Source: Aureococcus anophagefferens
Lineage: Eukaryota > Sar > Pelagophyceae > Pelagomonadales > Pelagomonadaceae
DNA length: 64,000 nt
Reading direction: 5' to 3'
NCBI RefSeq assembly: GCF_000186865.1
Contig: NW_008705566.1
Span: 1,605,699 to 1,669,698, forward strand
The position numbers and the translations under genes were made by a program. This document shows, in pieces, positions 1 to 8,288 of the stretch; positions within the stretch are counted from its first letter, which is position 1; every line of letters starts with the position of its first letter. The notes beneath the pieces are model-generated. The model had not been told where the DNA came from, ran no database searches, and saw only the letters and a program-made list of their open reading frames with translations.

Positions 1-2163
1 GGGCGGCGCCTCGCGGGCGTCGCGCCGCGGCAGCGTCGCCGGCGGCGCCTCGGGCTCCTCCAAAGCGAAGCGCCGCGGCGTCGACGGCGGCGGCTCGACG
101 TCGCCGTCGGCGCGCGGCGCCGGCGTCGGCGGCGGCGCGTCGACGTCGCCGCGGCGCGGCGCCGGCTCCTCCGGCTCCTCGAGCGCGAAGCGGAGCGGGC
201 GCGCGACGTGCCGCCGCGGCGGCGACCGCAGCTCGAGGGCCCCTTCGTAGTGCGCCTCGAGGTCGTGCTTCGACGGGCTCGACGCGAGGTAGACGGCGCG
301 GTCGAGCGATTCGCGGCCGCTGAGGTAGTCCGCGCGCGCGTCGAGCCGCGTCCCCGCGAACGCCTCCTCGTAGTCGTCGCCCCGCGCCTCCTTGTGCTCC
401 GCCTCGAAGGCCGGGGCGAGGCGCACGGCGAGGCCGCTCCGGAGCTCCGCGCGGCACGCGCCGGGCGCCGGGGCCCGGCCGAAGGGCTCCTTTTGCCGGT
501 CGAGGAACGCGCCAAAGGCCGTGCGCCGCTTCGCCGGCGCGCGGCGCGCGCGGGCCGCCGCGCAGACCACGGCGCCGAAGAGCGCGACGGCGCCGGCGGC
601 GACGGCGGCGCCGAGCGCGCCGAGGCCCGCCGCGTCCGCGGTCTCCGACCGCGCGCGGCGCTCGGGCGCCGACGGCGCGGCCGTCGGCGCCGTCGGCGCG
701 GCCGCCGGCGCCGCCGACGGCGCGGNNNNNNNNNNNNNNNNNNNNNNNNNNNNNNNNNNNNNNNNNNNNNNNNNNNNNNNNNNNNNNNNNNNNNNNNNNN
801 NNNNNNNNNNNNNNNNNNNNNNNNNNNNNNNNNCCGCGGCCTCGACGCCGGCGACGGCCGCGACGGCCGCCGCGAAGACGGGCGCCGCGGCCGCGGCGGA
901 GTCGACGTCGACGCCGGAGAACGTCGCGCGGACGCGGACCTCGGCGGACCCCGCGGCCATCGGCGCGGCGCTCGCGGGCCGCGCCGACGGCGTCGCCGAC
1001 GGCCGGAGCGCCGGCGACGACGACGGGCCTCGCGTCGGCCGCGACGACGACGGCGCGGTCGACGGCGCGGACGACGGCCCGCGCGTCGGCGGCCGCGACG
1101 GTCCGCGCGTCGGCGGCCGCGAGGGCTCCGCGGCGGCGATGGCAGAGGGCGGCGCCGTCGGCGGCGGAGCGGGTGCCGTCGGCGGCGGAGCGATCGCGGT
1201 CGGCGTCGGAGAGATCGGGGTCGGCGTCGGCGGTACCGCGAGCGCCGTCGGCGCCGGCGCGCTCGACGCCGCGGCCGTCGGCGCCGGCGCGAGTGCCGTC
1301 GGTCCCGGCGTCGCGCGCGCGGCCGTCGGCGCCGGCGGCGCCGCGCTCGGCGCGGCGCTCGGCGCGGCGCTCGGCGCGGCGCTCGGCGCGGCGCTCGGCG
1401 CGGCGCTCGGCGCGGCGCTCGGCGCGTAGGTCGACGGCGCGTAGGTCGACGGCGCGTAGGTCGACGGCGCGTAGGTCGAGGCCCCGGCGATCGCCGCGGC
1501 CAGAAGCTCCGCGACGAGCGCCGAGCCCGCCTCCGACGGGTGGAGGCCGTCGTCGTCGTAGTAGCTCGCGCAGTCGCGCCCGCCGTCGCAGCCCGTCGCG
1601 TCGAGCCAGGCCCCGCGCAGGTCGACGAGCCGCACGCGGTCGTCGCCGCGCCGCGCGACGAAGTCCGCGACGGCGTCCGGGATCGCGCCGTTGACGAGGC
1701 CGCGGTCGATGTCGCAGCACGTGCCCACCGAGTGGACGACGGTGACGACGAAGACCAGCGCCAGCGACTTCGCGTCGTCGAAGAGGTCGTCGACGAGGTC
1801 GTCGTAGGCGTCCATGAACTCGTCCGCGTCCCAGGGGAACTTGGAGTCGTTGACGCCGAGCATGATCGTCGCCAGCTCGGGATCGAAGTCCGCCGCGTCG
1901 TCGTAGCGGTGCGTTTTTCCGTAGGCGCGGTCGTCGACGTCGCGCACCGTGGCGCCGGAGCCCCCGAAGTTGCGCACGTCGGCGCCGAGCAGCTCGCCGA
2001 GCGTTTGCGGGTAGTTGCCCCGGTCCATCTTGTGCGCCTTCGTCTGGCCGTCGTGGGCGCCGTTGCCGCGCGTGTACGAGTCGCCGAGGCAGGCGACGCG
2101 GTCGTAGGCCCGGGCGCACCCGGCGAGGCCCCCCAGGGTGGCCGCGCGCAGGCGCCGGACCAT
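1..2163 (-). CDS. Membrane-anchored SGNH (GDSL) hydrolase, partial at the left edge
   Basis: The frame opens at the ATG whose complement is 2161-2163 and stays open to base 1, so the C-terminus lies outside the window. A short N-terminal segment leads into an SGNH hydrolase with the block I nucleophile in CLGDSYTRG, a block III-like LGVNDSK and the block V dyad in DGLHPSEAG, covering about residues 1-220. Next come STYAP and SAAP repeats and a long Ser/Pro/Thr-rich stalk, a segment with VRVRATFSGVDV, the assembly gap (36 codons if its size is right), a transmembrane stretch (GALGAAVAAGAVALFGAVV) and a cytoplasmic tail with two copies of an RFALEEPE motif. Inferred role: an extracellular or lumenal esterase/lipase displayed on a membrane. 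Substrate unknown. Confidence 0.75.
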   Translation of the reverse strand, partial: MVRRLRAATLGGLAGCARAYDRVACLGDSYTRGNGAHDGQTKAHKMDRGNYPQTLGELLGADVRNFGGSGATVRDVDDRAYGKTHRYDDAADFDPELATIMLGVNDSKFPWDADEFMDAYDDLVDDLFDDAKSLALVFVVTVVHSVGTCCDIDRGLVNGAIPDAVADFVARRGDDRVRLVDLRGAWLDATGCDGGRDCASYYDDDGLHPSEAGSALVAELLAAAIAGASTYAPSTYAPSTYAPSTYAPSAAPSAAPSAAPSAAPSAAPSAAPSAAPPAPTAARATPGPTALAPAPTAAASSAPAPTALAVPPTPTPISPTPTAIAPPPTAPAPPPTAPPSAIAAAEPSRPPTRGPSRPPTRGPSSAPSTAPSSSRPTRGPSSSPALRPSATPSARPASAAPMAAGSAEVRVRATFSGVDVDSAAAAAPVFAAAVAAVAGVEAAXXXXXXXXXXXXXXXXXXXXXXXXXXXXXXXXXXXXXAPSAAPAAAPTAPTAAPSAPERRARSETADAAGLGALGAAVAAGAVALFGAVVCAAARARRAPAKRRTAFGAFLDRQKEPFGRAPAPGACRAELRSGLAVRLAPAFEAEHKEARGDDYEEAFAGTRLDARADYLSGRESLDRAVYLASSPSKHDLEAHYEGALELRSPPRRHVARPLRFALEEPEEPAPRRGDVDAPPPTPAPRADGDVEPPPSTPRRFALEEPEAPPATLPRRDAREAPP
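726..833. other. Assembly gap (108 Ns)
   Basis: A run of 108 undetermined bases interrupts the Ser/Pro-rich region of the membrane-anchored SGNH hydrolase gene. The flanks are low-complexity GC repeats, the usual cause of such gaps. 108 is a multiple of three and the coding frame continues on both sides, but the true gap length is not known. Confidence 0.99.
1346..1479 (-). repeat. In-gene 12-bp and 15-bp tandem repeats coding SAAP and STYAP
   Basis: About seven copies of a 12-bp unit (Ser-Ala-Ala-Pro on the minus strand) abut four copies of a 15-bp unit (Ser-Thr-Tyr-Ala-Pro). Both unit lengths are multiples of three, so copy-number change would lengthen or shorten the stalk of the SGNH hydrolase without shifting frame. 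Confidence 0.9.
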
Positions 2164-2310
2164 CGTTAAGGAGGGTTCAGGCCGGCAGGGCAGGTTCCGG
2201 AGGAGGCGGGCCAAACCATCGCGCCGTGTGGGTACTGGAATTCCCCTAATAACGACGAGATGAAGCCTTGCTTGAAGTTACGGAGCGCGGCGCGCCGCTG
2301 CGCCGCGAGC

Positions 2311-3190
2311 TCAGTCGACGCAGTCCTCCTCGGGCTCGGGGATGCCCTCGAAGGGGTCGTCGGGGTTCTCGCCCTGGGGCGGCGCCTTCTGCTGGATGAT
2401 GGGCGGCTCGTACTCCTCGTCGGCCTTGGTCAGGTCCACGCCCATGTTGTGCGTCGACGTCGGGTGGCCGAGGGCCTCCTCGTGGAGGCCGCCCTTGAAG
2501 CCGCTCTGCATGGAGTCCGTGAGGCGGGGCCACTTGCCCTCGGCGGCCTTGAAGAGCTTGAGGATCACGCGGTTCTTCCCGGGCTTGCGGACGAGCTTCG
2601 CGCGCTTGACCTCGCCGAAGAGCGTGTTGAGCGACAGGAGCCGCAGGCCCTCGTGGCTCAGCACCGTGAAGACGACCTGGCGCCCCGCCGACGCGAGCTC
2701 GACCTCCATGAACTCGTCGGGCACCTCGTCGAGCTTGGCGAACTCGACGTAGACGTTGACCTTCTTCTCGTCGTCGTCCCAGGCGTAGTCCGTGATCATC
2801 TCGCCGCCGGCGCCGTTGTGCGCCGCCGCCGTGCGCTCGTGGAGCTTCTCGTAGGCGACCTCCTTCCACGTGTACTTGCCCTTGGCCGGGCCGACGAAGC
2901 GCGCCGGCTTCTTCCGGCGGTTCTCGGGCTTCATCCAGTCTGCGCGGGGACGCGCCCGAATCACACTCGCGGCACTCGCGGACGCTCGGACTTTCGTTGC
3001 TTCGCGACCCGCCGCGCGCTCTCGCATCCGGCGCCGGAGAGCGAGCGAGGGGCACCGTCACCCCGATCGAGGACGCCGGGAACGCGCCGCCGGCGAAATC
3101 GTCGCTCTTCGGCAGCTCCACGGTCTTCCCGCGGATGCGCTCGAACTCGTCCTCCGGCACGTCCTCCATGGGGCGATCGAGCGCGGCCAT
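2311..3190 (-). CDS. CacyBP/SIP-like CS-domain cochaperone (5' exon uncertain)
   Basis: The 3' part codes for a CS (p23-like) domain starting near ITDYAWDDDEKKVNVYVEF and ending before WPRLTD, followed by an SGS-type tail (FKGGLHEEALGHPTSTHN) and an acidic C-terminus. The order and the core resemble calcyclin-binding protein/Siah-interacting protein, which bridges ubiquitin ligases or Hsp90 clients; that role is inferred. A credible first exon starts at the ATG at 3190 (MAALDRPMEDVPEDEFERIR) and its coding sense fades after about 3062, where GTGACG could be a donor. A CGCAG acceptor stands at 2944-2940. These two boundaries do not join in phase, so the intron is unresolved. An ATG at 3027 or 2934 could instead start a single-exon form. 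Confidence 0.65.
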
Positions 3191-3292
3191 GCTGTGGCCG
3201 AGCCGTGCGAAGACGACTGCACTGTGGGGGCATTGTCAACATCGGGGCAGCCCCACCAGCCAGACGGCGGCGATCTTCACGCTCTTTTGACG

Positions 3293-4693
3293 ATGCTGCG
3301 GTTCCTCGGCGTGGGCGACGCCTGCGGGGATGGGCTCTGTGATTTGTGCGCGACTCCGGCCGGCGACCCCGACACCGGGGCGCGGGGGGCGCTCGCGCTG
3401 GACGACCCCGACAGCTTCGTCCTCGAAGAGGGCGACGTCCTCGGCCCCGTGTGCGACCTCTTCCACGAGGCGGACCTCGTCGAGTCGCGCACGCGCCGCG
3501 CCGCGGCGCTGCGGCACATCCAGGCCATGGAGGGCAAGGCGCGGGAGACGCACCTCGAGGCGAACAGGCGGAAGCTCTGCTCCGTCATCAAGCGCGACCA
3601 CGTCGCGCGGTTCGTCGGCTACTGCGAGGTCGCGCGGAAGAACCTGCTGGCGGAGGCGGGGCTCCACCAGCACCTCGCGCTCATCCCGCTCAGCGCGAAG
3701 CCCAGCGAGGAGGACTTCGACGAGGTCTTCCAGGTCGTCGGCATCGCGGACCACCCCGCGGTGGAGAGCGCGAGGTGGTGCGTCGGGCGCTGGGTCGAGT
3801 GCCGCGACGACCCCGAGAAGCGCCTCATCGTCGAGCGCCACCTGCGGGCGCTGGGCGTCGTCGGCGCCGACATGGAGGCGCCGGACGCCAAGGGCACGAC
3901 CGCGCTGCTCCACGCCGTCGGCGAGAACTGCGTCGACGGCACGGAGCACTGCCCCGTGGCGCTGCTCCTCGCCTTCGGCGCCGACGCCTGCCACCGCAAC
4001 GACGCCCACGTGACGCCCCTCCTCGCGGCGGCGGCCAAGGGCCACGTGAAGCTCTTCGAGATCCTGGTGCTGGTCCTCGAGCGCCAGGGGCGCCTCGACG
4101 TCGCCGTCGAGCGGTGCACGAACGGCGACGGCGCGACGGTGCTCCACTTCCTCGCGGACCGGGGCCACGCGCAGCTGTTGAGCTTCGTGCTGAAGCGCGA
4201 CGCCTTCCAGGCCGTCGTCGACGCGAAGACGAAGAAGACGGGCGAGACGGCGCTCGTCGACGCCGCGCGCCACGGCCGCGCGCCCTGCGTCCACGCGCTC
4301 CTCGACGGCGGCGCCCGCCCCGAGGCCGCGGCCTTGCTGGCCGCGGCGCAGCACGGCCACGCGCGCGTCGTCGAGGCGCTCCTCGCCGCGGGCGCGAGCC
4401 CGGCCGCGAAGGACGGCAAGGGCCGCACGGCCGCGGACCTCTGCGCGGCCGACGCGAGGCGCATCGCGTCCCAGAACAAGACCATGCTGACCATGCTCGG
4501 CGGCATGCGCAAGTCCTTCACGAGCACGGCGACGCACGCGTCGTCCGCGGACCACGACGCGTGCCTCGCGCTCCTCAAGGCCGCGCAGGACACGCGCCAC
4601 GAAAAGCACCACCACGCGCACAAGAAGGACGACCACCACCACGCGCACAAGAAGGACGACCACCACCACGTCCACGCCCAGAAGCACCACTAG
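3293..4693 (+). CDS. Ankyrin-repeat protein with His/Lys-rich tail
   Basis: The gene codes for 466 residues from the ATG at 3293; upstream in-frame sequence looks non-coding. The N-terminal 160 residues are predominantly helical and unrecognised. Ankyrin repeats follow (for example TTALLHAVGENC, VTPLLAAAAKGHVKLFEIL, ETALVDAARHGRAPCVHALL, AALLAAAQHGHARVVEALL). The C-terminus ends in two near-copies of HHHAHKKDD, which could bind metal or acidic partners. It is probably an intracellular scaffold; no catalytic domain is visible. It is divergent from the CS-domain gene, with only about 100 bases between the two starts to serve both promoters. Confidence 0.8.
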   Translation: MLRFLGVGDACGDGLCDLCATPAGDPDTGARGALALDDPDSFVLEEGDVLGPVCDLFHEADLVESRTRRAAALRHIQAMEGKARETHLEANRRKLCSVIKRDHVARFVGYCEVARKNLLAEAGLHQHLALIPLSAKPSEEDFDEVFQVVGIADHPAVESARWCVGRWVECRDDPEKRLIVERHLRALGVVGADMEAPDAKGTTALLHAVGENCVDGTEHCPVALLLAFGADACHRNDAHVTPLLAAAAKGHVKLFEILVLVLERQGRLDVAVERCTNGDGATVLHFLADRGHAQLLSFVLKRDAFQAVVDAKTKKTGETALVDAARHGRAPCVHALLDGGARPEAAALLAAAQHGHARVVEALLAAGASPAAKDGKGRTAADLCAADARRIASQNKTMLTMLGGMRKSFTSTATHASSADHDACLALLKAAQDTRHEKHHHAHKKDDHHHAHKKDDHHHVHAQKHH

Positions 4694-4755
4694 GGGGCTG
4701 GCGCGCTTTAGCGTCGGGGTCGGGGTCTTGGACGGGGGGGGAGGTTCCCGACCTC

Positions 4756-6135
4756 TCAGCCGCCCGCGGACGGCGCGTCGAGCTCCGCGAGGAGCGCCCG
4801 GAGGCAGGCGTCGATCTTGCGCGTCTTGTGGGCGACGAGGGGCTCGTCGCCGTCCATGGCGGCGAGGAGGTCGAGCGCGGCGCCGTAGTGCGCGACGGCC
4901 GCGGCCGAGTCGCCGCGCTTGGCGGAGACGGCCGCGAGCTTGCCGAGCGTGCGCACGAGGGGGTACTCCTGGCCCGCGACGAGGCGCCGGCGCATGGCGA
5001 GGGACGCGGCGAGCTGGACCTCCGCCGCGGCGAGGTCGCCGGGCCCGCCGCGGTGGCCGAGCGCGTGGCCGAGGTTCTCGCGCGAGTTCGCGAGCTCCGC
5101 GTTTGCGGCGTCGCCGCCGTAGACGGCGAGCTGCATGGCCAGCGCCTCGGCGTGGTGGGCCGCCGCGGCCGCGTAGTCGCCGCGCGTGTCGCGGACGACG
5201 CCGAGGTTGCCGAGGGCCTTGGCGACGTCCGCGTTCCGCGCGTTGGCGCCGTGGATCTCGCGGAAGGCCGCGAGGGCCGCGCCGTAGCAGGCCTCGGCGC
5301 CGCAGATCTGGCCCGTGGACATGTAGACGTTGCCCAGGTTGATGCGCGCGCAGGCGACGTCCGCCGCGCGCGCGGCGCCGTCGCCGCGGTCGCCGTCGGC
5401 CGCGTAGAGGCCGAGCGCCTCCTCGAAGCAGGCCTCGGCGGCCTTGAGCCTGCCGAGCTGCTTCCGCGCGATGCCGAGGTCGTTGAGGCACGACGCCACG
5501 TTCGCGTCGGCGCCGCGGACGACGCGCTTGAGCTTGAGCGCGGCCGCGAGCGTCCGCTCGGCCGCGGGGAACTCGCCGCGCGCGAGGCGCACGCTGCCGA
5601 GGTTGTGCAGCGCCGCGGGCACGAGGTAGTCGCGCGTCTGCGCCCGCGACAGCTCCAGGAACGTCTCCGCGAGCGCCAGGGCCGCGTCGCCCGTGTACCT
5701 GGGGGGGGGCGGCCGTCTCGGTCGGAGGAGCGCGCCGTTCCCGGGGACGCGGGGCCCGCGCATGGTGAGGCAGACGCCGCACTGGCGCCAGCCGTCGACG
5801 GCGTGCTCGCGGAGCCGCGCCCAGCGCTCGAGGCAGGCGAGGTGCACGTGCGCGGAGTCGCCGCGGCACGCGCAGGGGCGGACGAGCGCGCCGGCCTCGG
5901 CGCCCTCGAAGCAGATGCGGCACACGGGCGCCTCGGCCTCGCGGGCCGCGGGCGGCGCGGCGGCGGCCGCGGGCCCGCGGCCCGCCTCGGCGCCGGGCGC
6001 GCGGCCCGCGGCCGGCGCGACCTTGGCCGCCGCGGGCTCCTTGCGGGGCGCCGGCGCCGCGAGCTCCTCGGGGGCCGTCGTCGCGGACTTGGGCGCGCGG
6101 AAGAGGCGCGCGTAGCGCAGGCTCGCGAACTTCAT
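4756..6135 (-). CDS. RING-CH (RINGv) domain plus TPR protein
   Basis: 459 residues. A C4HC3 RING-CH finger is complete: C72-x2-C75, C88-x-C90, H98-x2-C101 and C119-x2-C122, with Trp106 and Trp116 nearby. Families with this finger are E3 ubiquitin ligases of the MARCH type, but there are no membrane helices here. Instead the rest of the protein is tetratricopeptide repeats of the kinesin-light-chain style (AALHNLGSVRLARGEFPAAE, ARINLGNVYMSTGQICGAE, KALGNLGVVRDTRGDYAAA), so substrates are likely recruited by the TPR array. Just after the finger, a C-rich tract ending in CAG at about 5702-5690 looks like a splice acceptor in front of RYTG. A short unrecognised intron there cannot be excluded, although the frame is open throughout. 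Confidence 0.8.
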   Translation of the reverse strand: MKFASLRYARLFRAPKSATTAPEELAAPAPRKEPAAAKVAPAAGRAPGAEAGRGPAAAAAPPAAREAEAPVCRICFEGAEAGALVRPCACRGDSAHVHLACLERWARLREHAVDGWRQCGVCLTMRGPRVPGNGALLRPRRPPPPRYTGDAALALAETFLELSRAQTRDYLVPAALHNLGSVRLARGEFPAAERTLAAALKLKRVVRGADANVASCLNDLGIARKQLGRLKAAEACFEEALGLYAADGDRGDGAARAADVACARINLGNVYMSTGQICGAEACYGAALAAFREIHGANARNADVAKALGNLGVVRDTRGDYAAAAAHHAEALAMQLAVYGGDAANAELANSRENLGHALGHRGGPGDLAAAEVQLAASLAMRRRLVAGQEYPLVRTLGKLAAVSAKRGDSAAAVAHYGAALDLLAAMDGDEPLVAHKTRKIDACLRALLAELDAPSAGG

Positions 6136-7277
6136 GGCGGCGCGGGGGTGCGGGGCGCGCGGGGCTGCGGGCGCGCGGGGCTGCGGCGCCGCGTTCTGCG
6201 GGATTGATTCGCCCTCGAAAGGGGGCTTCTCCAGGGGTGTGCGAGGGCAGCCTCGAGTGTTGTTCGAGGGCCAACCAAGGGGTAATAAATAGTATGGGGT
6301 GGCAGCTCAACGAGATTATGTTGCGCGAGCTCCTCGTACTGCAACCCATCGTTTTGGGGCAATGTTGACGACTTTTGGCCGGGGACTTTTCGACGCCGCC
6401 GTCGTCGACGCGGCCCCAGACGGACCGCAGCGGTATTCGCTCCCCCGCGAAGGCGCCCGCGACAAGACTTACGCGTCCGGGCGGTTCGGGTCCGGTGGAA
6501 GGAAACCGAGGCGCGCTGGAGGGCACCGTGTCCGGTTTGGCGCCACGCGAGGAAGGGGGTTTTGGGGCAGCTCTTGGACGTGTTCGCGATGATGATGGTC
6601 GTGGACCGTCTGCTGGCGCTGCAGAGCCCTTCGTTGGTACCTATGGATGGGCTCGAGCATCTCAGGACACGAAAAGTTCTCGACCTCGAATGCCCGCACG
6701 CTGCCCGAGAAACTGTGTTGCGACACCGTCGGCGCCGGGGCTGCGCAGGCTCTGAGATCGTGGGAAAAGTGTGTCCTGAAGGTTTCGAGCCCCCCGCGGG
6801 TACCCATAGGGCGCCTCCAACCTCTAAGGACAAGAAAATATCGCACACTCGACTCACACCGCCGCCCTCTCGTCCCGCCGCCGAACAACCGTCGCGCTCG
6901 CGAGCCAACGCAATGATCTCAGCAGCCCAAATTCGCTGCCCCGCCCCGTCGAAGGGTTCCGCAGCCGCGCCGCGCCGCGCGACCCGCCATCGTTGCACTC
7001 AGCCCGCGCGCTGCGGCGTGGAAGAAGAAAGAAAACGCTAGCGGCGGCCCCGAGTAGTACGAGGACCTCGCGTTTCGCCTGCCACCCCATCTAGATTTAT
7101 ATCCCCTTGGGCCAACGCGGATTTATCGTCAACGTTGGTGCACTCGAGCGCCGGTATAAAAAAAGGCAAAAAACATCAAAACGGCGAGCCGCAGCTCGTG
7201 TCGCACCAGCGCCGTCGTCGTTCGGCGCTTGTTGCATCGGTCCTTCGGCGCTCGCACCGCTGCATTGCAGTCGCGCC
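6136..7277. other. Intergenic region, no convincing gene
   Basis: About 1.1 kb between the RING-CH/TPR gene and the mitochondrial carrier gene, with lower GC than the flanking genes. Open frames here are short, lack recognisable domains and differ from the strong GAC/GAG/CGC codon bias of the neighbours. Two degenerate copies of a segment beginning GGTACCYAT lie near 6635 and 6798. The downstream end holds the likely promoter of the carrier gene. Confidence 0.6.
7155..7165 (+). promoter_or_regulatory. TATA-like box upstream of the mitochondrial carrier
   Basis: The sequence TATAAAAAAAG stands 123 bases before the carrier ATG in otherwise GC-rich DNA. It is the clearest TATA-like element in the window. 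Assignment as a core promoter is inference from sequence and position only. Confidence 0.4.
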
Positions 7278-8279
7278 ATGGCCGCGCCGCCGCGCGAGCA
7301 GGCGTGGTGGACGCCGGCCGTGCCCTTCGCGTCCGGCGCCGTCGCCGGCGGCGTCGTCAAGACCTTCACGGCGCCGCTGTCGCGGTCGACGATCCTGCTG
7401 CAGACCGCGGGCCACGGGAGCATGGTCCAGGCCGCATCGGGCGCCGGCGGTGCGCGGAGCGCGTCGGAGCTCGCCGTGGGCTACCTCGCGCACGTGCGGG
7501 CCTCGGAGGGCGCCGTCGCGTTCTGGAAGGGCAACGGCACGTCGATCCTGCAGAAGATGGCGACGACGGGGTCGAACTACTTCGTCTACGAGCGGCTCAA
7601 GGAGTTGCTGCGGCCGATATGGAAAAGCGACGACGACGTGGGCTTCCCCGCGCGGCTCGCGGCGGGCTCGCTCGCCGGCGCGGCCAACGTGACGCTGGCC
7701 TACCCGCTCGACGTCGTCCGCACGAACATCGCGTCGTCGTCGAAGCGCGCCGCGGGCGCGGAGCGCTGGGCGGGCATCGCCGAGACGTTCCGCCTGCTCT
7801 ACCGGACGCACGGGTTGCGGGGGTTCGCGCGGGGCCTCCCGGCGACGCAGTTGTGCCAGGGCGCGAACATCGGCCTCCACTTTGGGATCTACGAGACGCT
7901 GAACACGAACGCGGCGCTCGCGGCGACGTTCTCGCGGGCCTGCGGCTACGAGCCCGCGCTCGAATCCGGCGACCGGCCGCGGAGCTCGTTCGCGTGGTCC
8001 ATGGTCTGCGGGTCGCTCGCGGGTCTGGTCGCGTCGACGCTCGTGCAGCCCCTGGACCTCGTGCGCCGCCGCCAGCAGCTCGTCGGGTCCAAGGACGCGG
8101 GGCGGCCCTTCTGGGCCGTCGCCGCGGCCCTCGCGCGCGCCGGCGGGCCCGCGGCGCTCTACCGGGGCCTGCTCCCGGAGCTCTGCAAGGTCTGCCTCTT
8201 CCCGGCGTCGGGCCTCAACTTCTACGTCTACGAGCTCGTCCGCCAGGACATCTTCGGCCACACGACGGGCATTCGATAA
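7278..8279 (+). CDS. Mitochondrial carrier family (SLC25) transporter
   Basis: 333 residues from the ATG at 7278, the normal length for the family. Three tandem repeats are visible, each with the carrier signature: APLSRSTILLQ (degenerate, Ser for the acidic residue), YPLDVVRTNI and QPLDLVRRRQ. Glycine-rich second helices and FWKGNGTSILQ, FARGLPATQL and LYRGLLPELCK sites are present. The overall pattern resembles the CoA/adenine-nucleotide group (SLC25A42/SLC25A16), which would place it in the mitochondrial or peroxisomal membrane, but the substrate cannot be read from sequence. It converges on the MFSD5-like gene, with 9 bases between the two stop codons. Confidence 0.88.
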   Translation: MAAPPREQAWWTPAVPFASGAVAGGVVKTFTAPLSRSTILLQTAGHGSMVQAASGAGGARSASELAVGYLAHVRASEGAVAFWKGNGTSILQKMATTGSNYFVYERLKELLRPIWKSDDDVGFPARLAAGSLAGAANVTLAYPLDVVRTNIASSSKRAAGAERWAGIAETFRLLYRTHGLRGFARGLPATQLCQGANIGLHFGIYETLNTNAALAATFSRACGYEPALESGDRPRSSFAWSMVCGSLAGLVASTLVQPLDLVRRRQQLVGSKDAGRPFWAVAAALARAGGPAALYRGLLPELCKVCLFPASGLNFYVYELVRQDIFGHTTGIR

Positions 8280-8288
8280 GAAGGCTTA

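Noticed and set aside
208..2169. Long plus-strand open frame of 653 codons rich in Arg and Val.
   Set aside because: It is antisense to the SGNH hydrolase, whose minus-strand frame has catalytic motifs, a membrane helix and normal codon bias. GC-rich coding DNA produces such mirror frames throughout the window.
3236..6526. Minus-strand open frame of nearly 1100 codons.
   Set aside because: It runs antisense to the ankyrin gene and out of frame with the RING-CH/TPR gene, is composed of Arg/Ala/Pro low complexity and has no domain.
6132..6998. Minus-strand open frame of 288 codons in the 6-7 kb gap.
   Set aside because: Codon use is unlike neighbouring genes, there is no domain and it overlaps the promoter of the RING-CH/TPR gene.
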